Positions 1 to 9,720 of a stretch of DNA of 64,000 bases are shown in pieces (within the stretch, counting starts at the first letter, position 1; the number at the start of each line of letters is the position of its first letter). Source of the DNA: Gnetum montanum. Its lineage: Eukaryota > Streptophyta > Gnetopsida > Gnetales > Gnetaceae. The DNA lies in contig MNCI01015796.1 in NCBI GenBank assembly GCA_015680685.1, positions 147,454 to 211,453 on the forward strand. Direction: 5' to 3'. Below the pieces are notes generated by a model, which was not told the DNA's origin, made no database searches, and worked only from the letters and a program-made list of their open reading frames with translations. A program made the position numbers and the translations under genes.

Positions 1-45
1 GCAAATGCTTGAAGTGGTCGTACTGAGGCACCTATTTAGCCTACG
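1..45 (-). repeat. Duplicated LTR fragment ending at an assembly N
   Basis: These 45 bases match positions 215-259 with one difference (A for G at position 22) and end at the single N at position 46. The next bases belong to a part of the same LTR that should lie elsewhere. The N therefore joins two pieces of the A' LTR family. This is either a gap/assembly join or a rearranged LTR copy. Confidence 0.8.
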
Positions 46-179
46 NTCTTCTATGCTACCAGGAGGAAAGAGTTGAGAAACTAAACTAACTCTAACTAAG
101 ATCTAAGTCTAAATTAACTAGCGTCAGCATCCATACCCACTTGCCAGACACACCCTGAACTATGCAATTGCAGCTTACC

Positions 180-545
180 AAACGCTAGCCGTTACTGGGA
201 TCGCCACACGTAATGCAAATGCTTGAAGTGGTCGTGCTGAGGCACCTATTTAGCCTACGTGTGATAAGCAGTCGATTCCTTAGCCAACCGTACACACCCG
301 TGGGTGCTCGTAACTAAGTCGTACTTATCACACGTTCTTAGCCTAGCAATGAGCAGCCGATTCCTCAACTAGCCGTACACATTGGACCCTGGAGTTACCA
401 AGCGCAGAATCCTGGAATACGCTATTGGGTTACCAAGCAGCCAATGCTCGTAATTGAGTCGTACTCATGCATTGCGTCAAGCAGCCGATTCCTTGACTAG
501 CCGTACACGTCCGTAGACGCTCGTAATGAAGTCGTACTTGAACGC
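180..545 (-). other. U5 hairpin modules 1-4 of LTR A'
   Basis: Each module has an outer stem, a constant linker, a middle stem and a loop. Module 3 outer arms are 259-268 and 324-333 (GTGTGATAAG with CTTATCACAC); its middle arms are 279-286 and 311-318. Module 2 middle arms are 364-371 and 451-458. Module 1 outer arms are 477-481 and 537-541, with inner arms 508-511 and 516-519. Several arms differ from LTR A by paired changes that keep the helix. Confidence 0.75.
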
Positions 546-787
546 ACTAGGAAAGCAGTAAAGGAAAGCAACAAATGAAACCACGTGCTGCAAGGTTTAT
601 CCAAACAAGTTCGTCTTTATTGCCGTACACAACTTGGTTTCAGGTTACAAGCTGCTCGAATTAAGAGCCGTTCACTCTAGGACTCCTACTGCAGGCACAT
701 GGGGAAAAATTCTAACTCTGGAGTGATCAATCTGCCAGAGCTTCACTACACTAGCCAGGATTGGGAAATGAAGGGAGTGCCGCCTCT

Positions 788-884
788 TATTTATAGATAT
801 GGCGGTGGGACGCGATATCGCGTACGCGATATCGCAGGAGAAGACGTGATATCGCAGCGGCCGCGATATCGCGGCCTAGTGCAA
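788..884 (-). promoter_or_regulatory. U3 promoter of LTR A': TATA box plus GATATC palindromes
   Basis: A TATAAATA box on minus (788-795) lies just downstream of four GATATC-centred sites in less than 80 bp. Two of them form a long palindrome at about 812-835 (GCGATATCGC, GTAC, GCGATATCGC). The same arrangement stands before the TATA box in the LTRs of A, B, C and F, so it is a shared promoter architecture. No binding factor is known to me. Confidence 0.6.
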
Positions 885-898
885 GTCGCGTCTCATCA

Positions 899-1092
899 GC
901 TGCCAAATGTGGCCTGATGTCATTGTAATAAGATGTTCACCCTTGTTGTCATGAACACCAGTTGTGTCAAGTCTTGTAATAAGGATCCGTTCACATGTCA
1001 TCCCATTAGTTCTATTCCCCTCAATAATCCCATACCTACCTGATATCATTGTAAGGAACTCGAGGATGAGTTTTCATTCAGTCATGGGGGTA
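899..1092 (+). mobile_element. 3' internal end and polypurine tract of element A
   Basis: This is non-coding sequence matching the 3' end of element C (about 54648-54838). It finishes in a G-run, CAGTCATGGGGGTA, directly before the LTR start TGATGAG, which is the expected place for the plus-strand primer. Only this remnant of the internal region of A lies in the window, because A' interrupts it on the left. Confidence 0.8.
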
Positions 1093-1160
1093 TGATGAGA
1101 CGCGACATGCGTAGTGTCATGATATCGCGTCTTTCCTTGCGATATCACGGTCCGCCACCA

Positions 1161-1347
1161 TATTTATAAATAAGAGGTGACACTCCCTTCATTTAAAGAA
1201 TCCTGGCTAGAAGTAGCGAAGCTCTGGCAGTTTGAACACTCCAGAGTTAGATTAATTTCCCATGTGCCCGCAGTAGGAGTCCTAGAGTGAACGGCTCTTT
1301 ATTCGAGCAACTTTGTAACCTGAACACAAGTTGTGTACGGCAATAAA
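1161..1347 (+). promoter_or_regulatory. TATA box, R region and polyadenylation signal of LTR A
   Basis: TATTTATAAATA lies at 1161-1172. AATAAA lies at 1342-1347. Transcription would start roughly 25-35 bases after the TATA box and RNA ends would form just after AATAAA, so R is about 160-180 bp long. The same spacing occurs in element C (TATAAATA at 48645-48652, AATAAA at 48821-48826). Confidence 0.65.
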
Positions 1348-1419
1348 GACGAACTTGATTGGATAAACCTTGCAGTACATGGTTTTATTTTATTGTTATT
1401 TATTGCTTTCCTAGTGCGC

Positions 1420-1840
1420 ACGAGTACGACTTGATTACGAGCATCTACGGATGTGTACGGCTAATCAAGGAATCGGCTGCTCGTCGCAACGCGTGAGTAC
1501 GACTTGACTACGAGCATTGTGACTGCTTGGTAACCCAGTAGCGTATTCCAGGATCTGCGCTTGGTAATCCCAGTAGTAGTCCAATGTGTACGGCTAGTTA
1601 AGGAATCGGCTACTCATCGCTAGGCTAGAACGTGTGATAAGTACGACTTGGCTACGAGCATCCACGGGTGTGTACGGCTAGCCAAGGAATCGGCTGCTTA
1701 TCACACTTAGGCTAAATAGGTGCCTCAGTACGACCACTTCGAGCACTTGCGTTACGTGTGGTGATCCCAGTAACGATTAGCGTTTGGTAGCCACAGTTGC
1801 ATAGTTCAGGGTGTGTCCGGTAAGTGGGAACGGATGCTGA
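1420..1840 (+). other. U5 array of four covarying hairpin modules
   Basis: Module 1: outer arms 1420-1424/1480-1484, middle 1430-1437/1462-1469, inner 1442-1445/1450-1453. Module 2: outer 1494-1499/1611-1616, middle 1503-1510/1595-1602, inner 1515-1524/1578-1586. Module 3: outer 1632-1641/1697-1706 (10 bp perfect), middle 1647-1654/1679-1686. Module 4: outer 1725-1728/1837-1840, middle CCACTT 1734-1739 with AAGTGG 1822-1827. Linkers recur: TACGA after the 5' outer arm, CGAGCA after the middle arm, TGTGTACGG before the returning middle arm, and GGAATCGGCTG before the 3' outer arm. Confidence 0.8.
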
Positions 1841-2157
1841 CGCTAGTTAATTTAGACTTAGGACATTAGTTAGAGTTAGTTAGTTTCTCAACCCTTTCCC
1901 TCATAGCTTAGGAGATAAACTGAAAAATACCAAAAAAATCATATACCTCAGACTTGCTTAACCATACACCGTGACACATACAAGCAAGCCTGGGAAGACA
2001 ACAAACGATTAACCCCAAGTGTTTGTTGTGGCGTTAAGGCATTTAGTCTGCGAAGTTCGACCGGATCGTGCATACACGCTCGTATTTGTATGCTTGAGTG
2101 TAGGGGTACCTCGCCACTCATCATCCCCCAAGAAGAAATGTAGAAATTAAAAACTCT

Positions 2158-2860
2158 CATTTACTACCCATCGTTAGAGGAACTAATGACAAAGACCCAA
2201 TAACTCATGTTAGAGAATTTGAAACAATGATAATCATGTTAGCACCTCAAGGGAAGGATAGGATAAAAATGATAGCTATTAAATCTACCTTAAAGGATAA
2301 AGCTATACTCTTAGGAAACAACTAATGAGTTTTACACAAAAAGAAGATGAGAATTATGAAAATTCTTTTGATAGATTTATGAGACTATGTCTTAAAAACC
2401 CAAATCATGGATTTCTAGCCCATCAATTAATTTAAATATTTATAAAAGGGTTATTACCATCTTGTAGAAAAAATGTAGACTTGGCTTATAGGGGAAACAT
2501 TTTAAATGTCACACTAGAAAAAGGTTGAATAATGATTGATTCTTTAGTAGATCAAAGTAAATGTTGGTCAAAACTTGATGTCATGCAAGGTGTAACTCAT
2601 TAAATTTAGCAACTAAATAAGAAGGTTGATGAATTAACCAAATTAATTATGAAACAATCTCATTTTACTTAGGAGGAAGTCTATAATCTATGTGTGAACA
2701 AGCAACATGATCCCACAACTTGTCTAGCCTTAGTATATTATAATGAAGAGGTTTAAGAATTAGTAAGAGCTTTTCAACAAATTAGAAATCGAACTTCTTC
2801 TTCATTTCAACCAAGACTTCTCTATTGACAATTAGCATCAATTCCTCAAAAATAATTACA
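2158..2860 (+). pseudogene. gag: gag relic of element E
   Basis: A capsid-like gag with the usual helix pattern can be read between stops, starting near THVREFETMI at about 2200. Near 2682-2724 is a nucleocapsid zinc-knuckle relic reading YNLCVNKQHDPTTC. The spacing fits CX2CX4HX4C, with the first cysteine replaced by tyrosine (TAT for TGT). Gag would form the virus-like particle and bind element RNA. Several TAG and TAA stops interrupt it, and the N-terminus is missing because of the element A insertion. Confidence 0.7.
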
Positions 2861-3439
2861 GACCATTTATAAACCTGATTAATGAGAAATTGGATCACTT
2901 AATCCAAACTTTAATGATCTTTATTGGAAAAAAATAGGCAGTTTGTAGTTGACAGTAGAAGGCGATTTTAGGACCTAACCAAAAGTGACTTGTCTTTCCA
3001 ACCTGAACCCAACCCCACAAATCAAAAAAAGAAAAAGGATAAAGAACAACTAAATTCCATTATTGGAAGAAGTGGGAAGACTATAGAACCCAACCCTAAT
3101 AAGAAGGTTAGTTTTAAAGACTAGGTTGAGGAGATACAACTAGAAGATCGGTTGGATGAAATACCTATATTGGACAAAGAGGTAAGTGAGGAATAGGTGG
3201 AGGAGAAGTTAGAAAGATAACCCTCAACATCTCCTTCATTATATGTAAGTAGGAATATAATTTTACCATCTTTTTCTAAAATATTGTAGGAATTTTTTTT
3301 CACTAAGGCGCACATAGAAAAAATGTTTAGGATACTCCACTCTATGAAAAATATTTAAAGGAGTTGTGTACAAAATGAAGAAAAGAAAAGATTCCTAGGT
3401 AAGTATATTTGATTGATAATTTATCTCAACTTATATAAA

Positions 3440-3997
3440 GTTATGAGATTCCGAAATACCAAGACCCAAGAGTCCCAACTATTCCTATAAAAATTAATGG
3501 CAAAAGTATCAAAAATTCCCTATTAGATCTAGGTGCCAACATTAATATTATGTCATGTGCAATGGTTGAGATACTAGACTTGGCAAATATTAGAGAAGTA
3601 AACATATTAATTTCCTTAGTCGATGGCTCAACTGTTAAACCTATAAATAGTTGAAGATTTGATCATGGAAGTAGAGAAAGGAAAATATCCTATAGATTTT
3701 ATTGTATTGGAAGTTAAGGATCTAGATTATTTTCCTATTAATCTTGGAAGACCTTGGTTAGCAACAATTAATGATAAAATCAATTATAGATCAGGGAAAC
3801 TTCAATTAACCTTTGTCAATCTCACTTTTACACTTAATATATTTGATAAGGCAAAGGAGAATAGAATAAATAAATACATTAAAGAAGCTATAATGCTTTA
3901 TTCAATATTAACATACGCCATGACGGAAGATAGGGAATCTTTAGTACTGAATAATTTTAATGAGGGACCCTTGGATTCTTCCACTACAGAACAATAG
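3440..3997 (+). pseudogene. Aspartic protease relic of element E
   Basis: The active-site motif reads LLDLGANINIMS, with the catalytic aspartate codon at 3526-3528. DLGA[SN] in place of DTGA is common in Athila-like plant elements. The conserved protease tail follows at about 3735-3765 (NLGRPWLATIN). A stop near 3652 splits the domain, and an open frame runs from 3659 to 3997. The protease would mature the Gag-Pol polyprotein. Confidence 0.8.
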
Positions 3998-4179
3998 AAT
4001 CTTTTGGATCAAACTTTGAACTTAGGATCAAGAATTGTTGGGGATAATATTGAACTACCGACTAGTGACTCACTAGAATTGAGGAAACTATCTAATACCC
4101 TTCAGTACATTTCCTTTGATGAAAATAAACCATTAATAATAAACTCCCAATTGATCATTGGTCAAGAAGACAAGTTAAT

Positions 4180-4800
4180 AAAATGTTAAAAAGAAAATCC
4201 AAGGCATTTGCATGGAATTATGAGGGTATTCACCATGGAATCTCACTTAACATTTGTCAACATCACATATACCTAGAAGACAATGTTAAACCTGCTAGAA
4301 TTTGTCCTAGGAGAATCAATCTAGTTGTAAACAAAATTGTTAAAGATGAAATTTCTAAACTTTAAAAGGAAGGACTTATTTACCCAATATTTGATAGTGA
4401 ATGGGTAAGTTCCATCATAGTGGTGCCTAAAAAGGAAGGTAAATGGAGAGTTTGTGTGAATTATGAGAAACTTAATCAAATTACTAAAAAGGGTCAATTT
4501 CCTTTACCTTATATAGACCAAATCTTAGAAAGGTTAGAAGGGCATGAATATTATTGCTTCTTATATGGATTTAGTGGTTACAATCAAGTAGCCATTACCC
4601 CATAAGATTAGCATAATAGAACTTTTACTTGCCCATATGGTACCTTTGATTATAGAAGAATGTCTTTTGGTCTTTGTAATGCACATACTACTTTCCAAAG
4701 AGCAATGATATCTATTTTCTCTAACATGTTAGAGGAATACATAGAAGTATTTATGGATGATTTATTTTTATATAGAGATACTTATGAACATATGTTAGAT
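4180..4800 (+). pseudogene. pol: Reverse transcriptase relic of element E
   Basis: Recognisable blocks appear in order: VVPKKEGKWRVCVNYEKLN (about 4420-4476), FPLPYIDQILERLEGHEYY (about 4498-4555), FGLCNAHTTFQRAM (about 4666-4707), and the catalytic FMDD box at 4750-4761. Stops occur at about 4363, 4603 and 4800, so no full protein can be made. The order and motifs are those of a Ty3/gypsy reverse transcriptase, and the domain is continuous with the RNase H relic downstream. Confidence 0.88.
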
Positions 4801-4921
4801 TGATCGGAATATTTCTTGGATAGATGCATAGAGAAAATTTTAAAATTAAGTTGGAAAAGAAGTCATTTAATAACAATAAGTGATGTAGTTTTAGGACACA
4901 ATTTCTAAAGAAGGAATCAAA

Positions 4922-5380
4922 ATGGATGTGGAAAAACTTAAGGTAATTTCTACCCTTCCAACCCTAACCAATTTAAGAACACTTAGATCTTTATTAGATC
5001 ATTTCAAATACTATAGAAGGTTTATTAAAGATTTCTCAATAATCACTAAACCTCTTTATAAAATTTTAGAAAAAGATGTTCCTTTCACATGGATTGATGA
5101 TTGTCAAGAAGCCTTCACAAAACATATAGAAAAGGTGACTTATGCTCTAGTCCTTAATTCATGTAATTAGAATTTTCATTTTGACTTAATATGTAATGCT
5201 AGTGATATAGTTTTTGAAGTAGTTTTTTGATCAACATATAGAAAATAAGACTAGGGTACTTTGTTATGTTTTCAAAAGTTTAGCCCAAGCTCAAGTAAAT
5301 TACACAACTACTAAAAAAGAACTTTTAGCAATTATGTATGCTCTAGATAAGTTCAGACATTACTTAATAAGATATAAATC
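4922..5380 (+). pseudogene. pol: Connection and RNase H N-terminal relic of element E
   Basis: The connection region reads LRSLLDHFKYYRRFIKDFS (about 4990-5040). It is followed by an RNase H core with NASD near 5195-5206 and the block KELLAIMYALDKFRHYL at about 5318-5368. The reading is broken by stops and a frameshift near 5230. It ends exactly at the D insertion: the next codons (RVYNNHLAIKFL) are found after the second AAATC at 21268-21272. Confidence 0.85.
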
Positions 5381-8300
5381 TATTAGCAATCGTTTGGGAT
5401 GGCCAACATTGGTGGCCTCTAAGTCTCATGACTTTGGGGGTCATGGGATTGAAGGTGTTCTTCAAACAAGGTTTAGGTGCTTGTTGGTCTTTGGCAACAC
5501 TAAGGCCCATATACCTCCAAATAGACTCAATAGTTATGAAATACTAAACGTGAGTATGTGTTTACTGTTGTGAATGTTGAAATGGTTGGGTTGTGTATAA
5601 AACTGTAATTGGCTATCATAAAAGAAATTTAGCTAACTTTGTCAAATACTATGAGTTGTTAAAGGTTCCTATTTTGTCAAGTAACTTGGTCTATATAGTC
5701 CCTATAGTACATTACTTGTAATACATAAAATTTTGCAGAAATGTTTAAGCATAATTCAGCCAATTTACTCCTAATTTCCCCTAGAGAGAAAATTCCACAA
5801 GAAAACTAAAAATAGAGCAAGATTCAATGGACTTAGAAAGAGAAAGAAAAGAAAGTAGATTTGTGTGAAATCTCAAACATTTAAGCAACATAAATTGAGA
5901 CAATAAAGTTATTCCAATTCAATCTAACTAGGAATTGTCCAAACCCTCTAAGCTTAACAAGCAATTTCATGAAAGACAATTTTATTACACTACCAAAAAT
6001 TGCTGCGTAAACAACAAAATACAAGTCTCTATTTGGCTAGTTAATAGTTGTCAAGAATTGCATTCAACAGAGTCTTTAAAAAATTTGACAATTTCAAGAT
6101 TGATATACTAAGGCAATACACTTTAAAATAATAAAGCTATTTTAGTTGTCTCAAAATGCCAAAGATTTTCCTAGATCCTTTATGTTTAAAATAGGCAATT
6201 TTGTTATGACATTACTATTAAATTGCTTTTGAGGCTTTTCAACAACATAATATCTTCTATGGAAAATCTTAAGAGGAGTCTAATATTGCACAAAAATAGA
6301 GCTATAAAAGAAACCTAATAAAAATCCCAAAATTAAATGCCAAGCATGATACTATCTAAACTATTAGCGAAGGAACTACAAAAAGGGAGGAAACGAACTC
6401 ATAGGATTAAAACAAAGAAGCTAAATTGATGTCTCAAGCAAGCCATGCTTTTACAATCTTCAATTTTCTTTAAAGTTGCTCCACCCAATCTCCCCTCGTA
6501 TTCTACCCTTGTTGCCTTTATATAATAGCTTAGGGCAGTTACAATAATCATGAGAGGTTAAGGTGAATAACAAATATTTAGATAATTTATTCATAAATAT
6601 CTTAAGAAGTTATAACTTTTATAGGGTGTTATGAGAAAATCTAACCATAGTTGGCAAGTGTCTTACATCCTTACAAATATCTAGGGGATCAAGTTATAAC
6701 TTCCCTAGCAAGTTATAACTTCGATAGAAGGTTACAAATTTGTAGAAAATAAAGGTATGTTTGCGACATGTTCGTAAATTTCCTCCCTACCTTCTTAAAT
6801 AACAAAGTTTCTTAAATAACAAAGTTTCCTTTAGTTATACGTAAATAATCATTATGATCAAAGTATATTAAACACTAAGCCCATATTAATTGATTTTGAA
6901 AATTTATTTATGCTATAGTTTGGGGTAATAGTCAAGGAATTTTATTTTGTAAAATAACCACATCCATGGTGTATAATGCCCACCACTGTGAAACCTTGCT
7001 TGTTGCATTTCTTTTAATCATCCATTGCTCTGGCCCTCTTTTCCTAAAATTTTTTTCTTGCTTGAATGGAGACTAATTCTTCCATCACTGGAAAGAGATC
7101 ATGTGTGCATGAAAGCAAGACAAGTGGCTAAAGCTACGTCTCAGGCTTGGAGCAAGCTGGATGCCGTTAGCTTGGAATCATGCTGTCTTCATTTCCAGCA
7201 ACGGCTTTGTGGGAACAACAGGCGTTGGCATCGGTGCAGGCTCTGGCCGAAGGAGGTCACATGTTGCAACTACCTTCATCTTGTTGGCATGATGGGAGTG
7301 AGATACTTGAAACATTATACGTGGTTCTCCATCTTTTGAAATGGCGGTGCTTGGACTTGGACTTGTTGGTGTTCTCCTATGCGCAGTACGCGTTACCGGT
7401 TGTGTACTTGCTGTCAATGGCACTACTCTATGAGGGGTTTGCACTGAAAATGAGTAGGCGGAGCTGTGCCGAGGCCTTTGGCTACCAGAAAATCAGCTAA
7501 AATCAGATGCTCTACACATAAAATAGTTGTGTTGTTTTTTTTTATGATGATGTTAGAGCTTGTTTCCAATGCTGAGGCAGATCATGTTGTTGATGCTGAA
7601 ATTGTAGCACCGTCACCAGCGAAGGAGTTACTGCAAAAACGGCACTTTGCTCCCCGCCGTCATAGTTAGGGCTAATGAAATTACGGCGCTTTTTCTTTGT
7701 TTTCTTAGGGGTGTTAATGGCATTGACGTTCTTAACTTTGGAAGCTTTAGAGTGGCTCCAGGACCTTCTCTTGATTTCGATCTTGTTTGCATACATTATT
7801 TTATTAATTGCTGTTCTCTAGTTTTGGCCCTTGTTTCATTTTCTTTTTTATATACTAACACTTGCAACTGCAATCAATCAGATTTGGGCTTGAATTTTTG
7901 TTTTTGTTTTATTTTGATTCTGCAAGTAATCCTGCCCTCAACGGGGTTCTCCCTTTGTTATGGGTTCTCATTCACCGCGGAGCCTACACTTCCCCTCTCC
8001 TCTGTCACTTCAAGAATTTGATACCATAACGTTAATTTTTCTTAGCTCGGTAGCTCTCGTTGTGCACGCTGTAGTTTTGAGTGGGAGATTGGAAAACCAA
8101 CGGATATACTTTACGTAAATTGATCAGAGATTTTGACATTTGGCTCCTCAATTCTTGAACTTCTAGAGCATAAACGATATGAACATGTCAACTCCCTCTT
8201 TATCCTCTCCTTTTTAAAAATCTTCGACTATTTTCTTAATTTTTAGTATTAAACTAAAAATCATGTTAAGTTGAGCAATGCATTATCTACCACATAATTT

Positions 8301-8431
8301 AAATCTCTTTTTTGCATATTAATTAGTAAGCAAAACTCTTATATCACGAACATGACCAAGTCCAATAATTTTCCTTTCAAACTAGAGGCATATTTTATTA
8401 CTGCTCCAAGAAATGGTCTTATGTGACAACA
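5381..8431 (-). mobile_element. 3' LTR of element D (3051 bp)
   Basis: It aligns along its length with 18276-21267. On minus it starts TGTTGTCACATAAG directly after a polypurine tract and ends at the AAATC target site. A TATA box, TATATAAAGG on minus, lies at 6515-6524, and the corresponding site in the other LTR is 19421-19430. The part between about 7000 and 8050 is richer in GC than its surroundings and has open frames on both strands. Confidence 0.85.
7025..8021 (+). other. Open-frame, GC-richer block inside the D LTR U3 (possible captured sequence)
   Basis: Overlapping open frames of 67-124 codons occur on plus (7025-7339, 7180-7500, 7466-7669, 7647-8021) and an 88-codon frame on minus (7178-7444). 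One plus frame near 7340-7423 reads MAVLGLGLVGVLLCAV and onward, a hydrophobic stretch like a secretion signal, and then stops. The same stretch survives in the other LTR (about 20189-20266). I do not recognise a protein family. It could be captured host sequence or chance open frame; coding function is unproven. Confidence 0.35.
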
Positions 8432-8450
8432 TTTCTCACCCCCTTCTTTG
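8432..8450 (-). promoter_or_regulatory. Polypurine tract of element D
   Basis: Read on minus, the bases just before the LTR start are AAAGAAGGGGGTGAGAAA, an almost pure purine run. This is where plus-strand DNA synthesis would be primed in reverse transcription. Its position independently confirms the LTR boundary at 8431. Confidence 0.8.
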
Positions 8451-8852
8451 CACATTAGCTGATAAAATAATTTTATTGGAAACATCTTCTTTTACATAGA
8501 AAAATAGAAATCTTTTTTGAGGAAAACTTTTATCAAGCTTAAGGTTTAATGGAAAAAAGATCTCATTTCTAATAAAACTTAGGAACTGTACAAACAAATT
8601 TTAACACAAACTATTTTATGGGTGGGAAGAGAATAGTTAAAGTAACTCTTTTAAGGATTCTCATATTGTGAATCCTCTTATATGTAATTTCAGTAGTGAT
8701 GAATGCTCTTCTTTCCTCTTTTTGCCTTTTTAAAGCCTCAACTTGGTCTTCACCCTTGTCTTTAATAATTGTCTTTGTCTTTTTTTATCTAACTCTTTGG
8801 CTTTTGATTTTTGAGGTTCTTCCCAACTAGTTGCCTCTATGTCTTGGAACAT
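8451..8852 (-). other. 3' internal remnant of element D
   Basis: AT-rich sequence between the D polypurine tract and element F. On minus a lysine/arginine-rich reading can be followed for short stretches (for example ALKRQKEERRAFITT near 8690-8735) but stops interrupt it. No known domain is visible. Confidence 0.4.
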
Positions 8853-9719
8853 TGATGAGTCATGTTTTGACAGGGCTTTGATATCGGATATATATGATAT
8901 CGGAGCTATGTTTCAGGTATTCGATATTGAGGATTTGATATCGCCTCACCCATGCTAACCTATAAATGCAACACTTAGGTGCACAGTTTAGATATAGATT
9001 TTGATAGATTTGAACAGATTTTAGATAGAGAAGTTTTGTTAGTTTGTTTCTAGTGCATGCCCACAATGTGATGTTAAGTGATTGTATGACATCTTTATTT
9101 AAGTGTGATGTACTTGGACACGTTACATGTTCGACAATAAAGATCTAGATTACTTTCATCATTACAACATTCATTTAGCTTTATTATTGTTAATTACTTA
9201 AATGCTTACTATTTTACTTAGTTAATGTTCATCATTTATTACTCTTTATTGTTTCTGTCGTTAAGCAGAATGAGTACGACTAATTCGATAGTTTAAGTGT
9301 AATTACTTACTTGCTAACCTAGTAGTGTTATCATTTGGTACACCTAGTAATGGTACGCTTGGTAATCCTAGTAATACTTGCACAAAGTCCAAGGCATGTA
9401 CAAAAGGTTAGAAATGGATACTCATCACACGTAGGTTATTTTAGACTTTATTTTCATTATTAATTAGAGTAAATAATTAATTTCTTTATTATCGTTAGGA
9501 GTAGCATAAGAACCCAACAACATCAATTATCATATGCCTCACTTTGGACCAAACCATACATGACAAAGCTACCACTAGTTCAAGTGGGAAGATAGTGAAC
9601 TACGATTAAGACATAACAATTTAGATGCCACAACTAGTGTCATCCATGGAATTTGACCTGATCATGTGTGAACGCTTGTGATTCATATGGTTGAGTGTAG
9701 GGGTACTTGCTACTCATCA
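8853..9719 (+). mobile_element. 5' LTR of element F (867 bp)
   Basis: It begins TGATGAGT and ends CTACTCATCA, followed by a primer site. U3 holds several GATATC/CGATAT motifs (8880-8945), then TATAAA at 8961-8966 and AATAAA at 9136-9141. U5 has one clear hairpin module: outer arms ATGAGTA 9270-9276 with TACTCAT 9419-9425, and middle arms CTAATT 9280-9285 with GGTTAG 9406-9411. Confidence 0.85.
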
Positions 9720-9720
9720 T

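Larger units (their letters stand above)
47..898 (-). mobile_element. LTR A' (5' LTR of a minus-strand Athila-like element, truncated)
   Basis: This is the reverse complement of the LTR at 1093-2123. Its outer end, read on minus, is TGATGAGACG at 898-889, the same LTR start seen in elements A and C. The TATA-like box is at 788-795 (minus) and the four U5 hairpin modules lie at about 180-545. The last ~190 bp of the LTR are cut off at the N at position 46. The outer 5' edge abuts the 3' internal end of element A at 899, so A' appears to have inserted into A in the opposite orientation. Its own internal region lies outside the window. Confidence 0.85.
1093..2123 (+). mobile_element. 3' LTR of element A (Athila-like Ty3/gypsy)
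   Basis: The 1031-bp LTR begins TGATGAG and ends CTCATCA, a perfect 7-bp terminal inverted repeat. It contains GATATC-rich U3, a TATA box (about 1161-1172), AATAAA (1342-1347) and a very long U5 of about 750 bp carrying four hairpin modules. To the right it abuts gag-like sequence of element E at 2124, so A is inserted in E. The matching left target duplication is outside the window. Confidence 0.9.
2124..5380 (+). mobile_element. Element E, left part: Athila-like Ty3/gypsy (gag to RNase H)
   Basis: Relics of gag, protease, reverse transcriptase and RNase H occur in that order on plus. The protease motif DLGAN and the reverse transcriptase FMDD box are of the type I associate with Athila-like elements. 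Its 5' LTR and gag start are lost to the insertion of A at 2123/2124. At 5380 the frame is broken by element D and resumes at 21273 with the expected RNase H residues. Many stops show it is dead. Confidence 0.85.

Noticed and set aside
699-917. 72-codon open frame on plus
   Set aside because: It lies across the LTR A' U3/R and the junction at 898, antisense to the element. It is open because of the GATATC palindromes and is not kept in other copies.
5381-8431. The 3-kb repeat (also 18276-21267) as a Helitron or independent DNA transposon
   Set aside because: The polypurine tract, AAATC target duplication and adjoining gag identify the two copies as the LTRs of one element.
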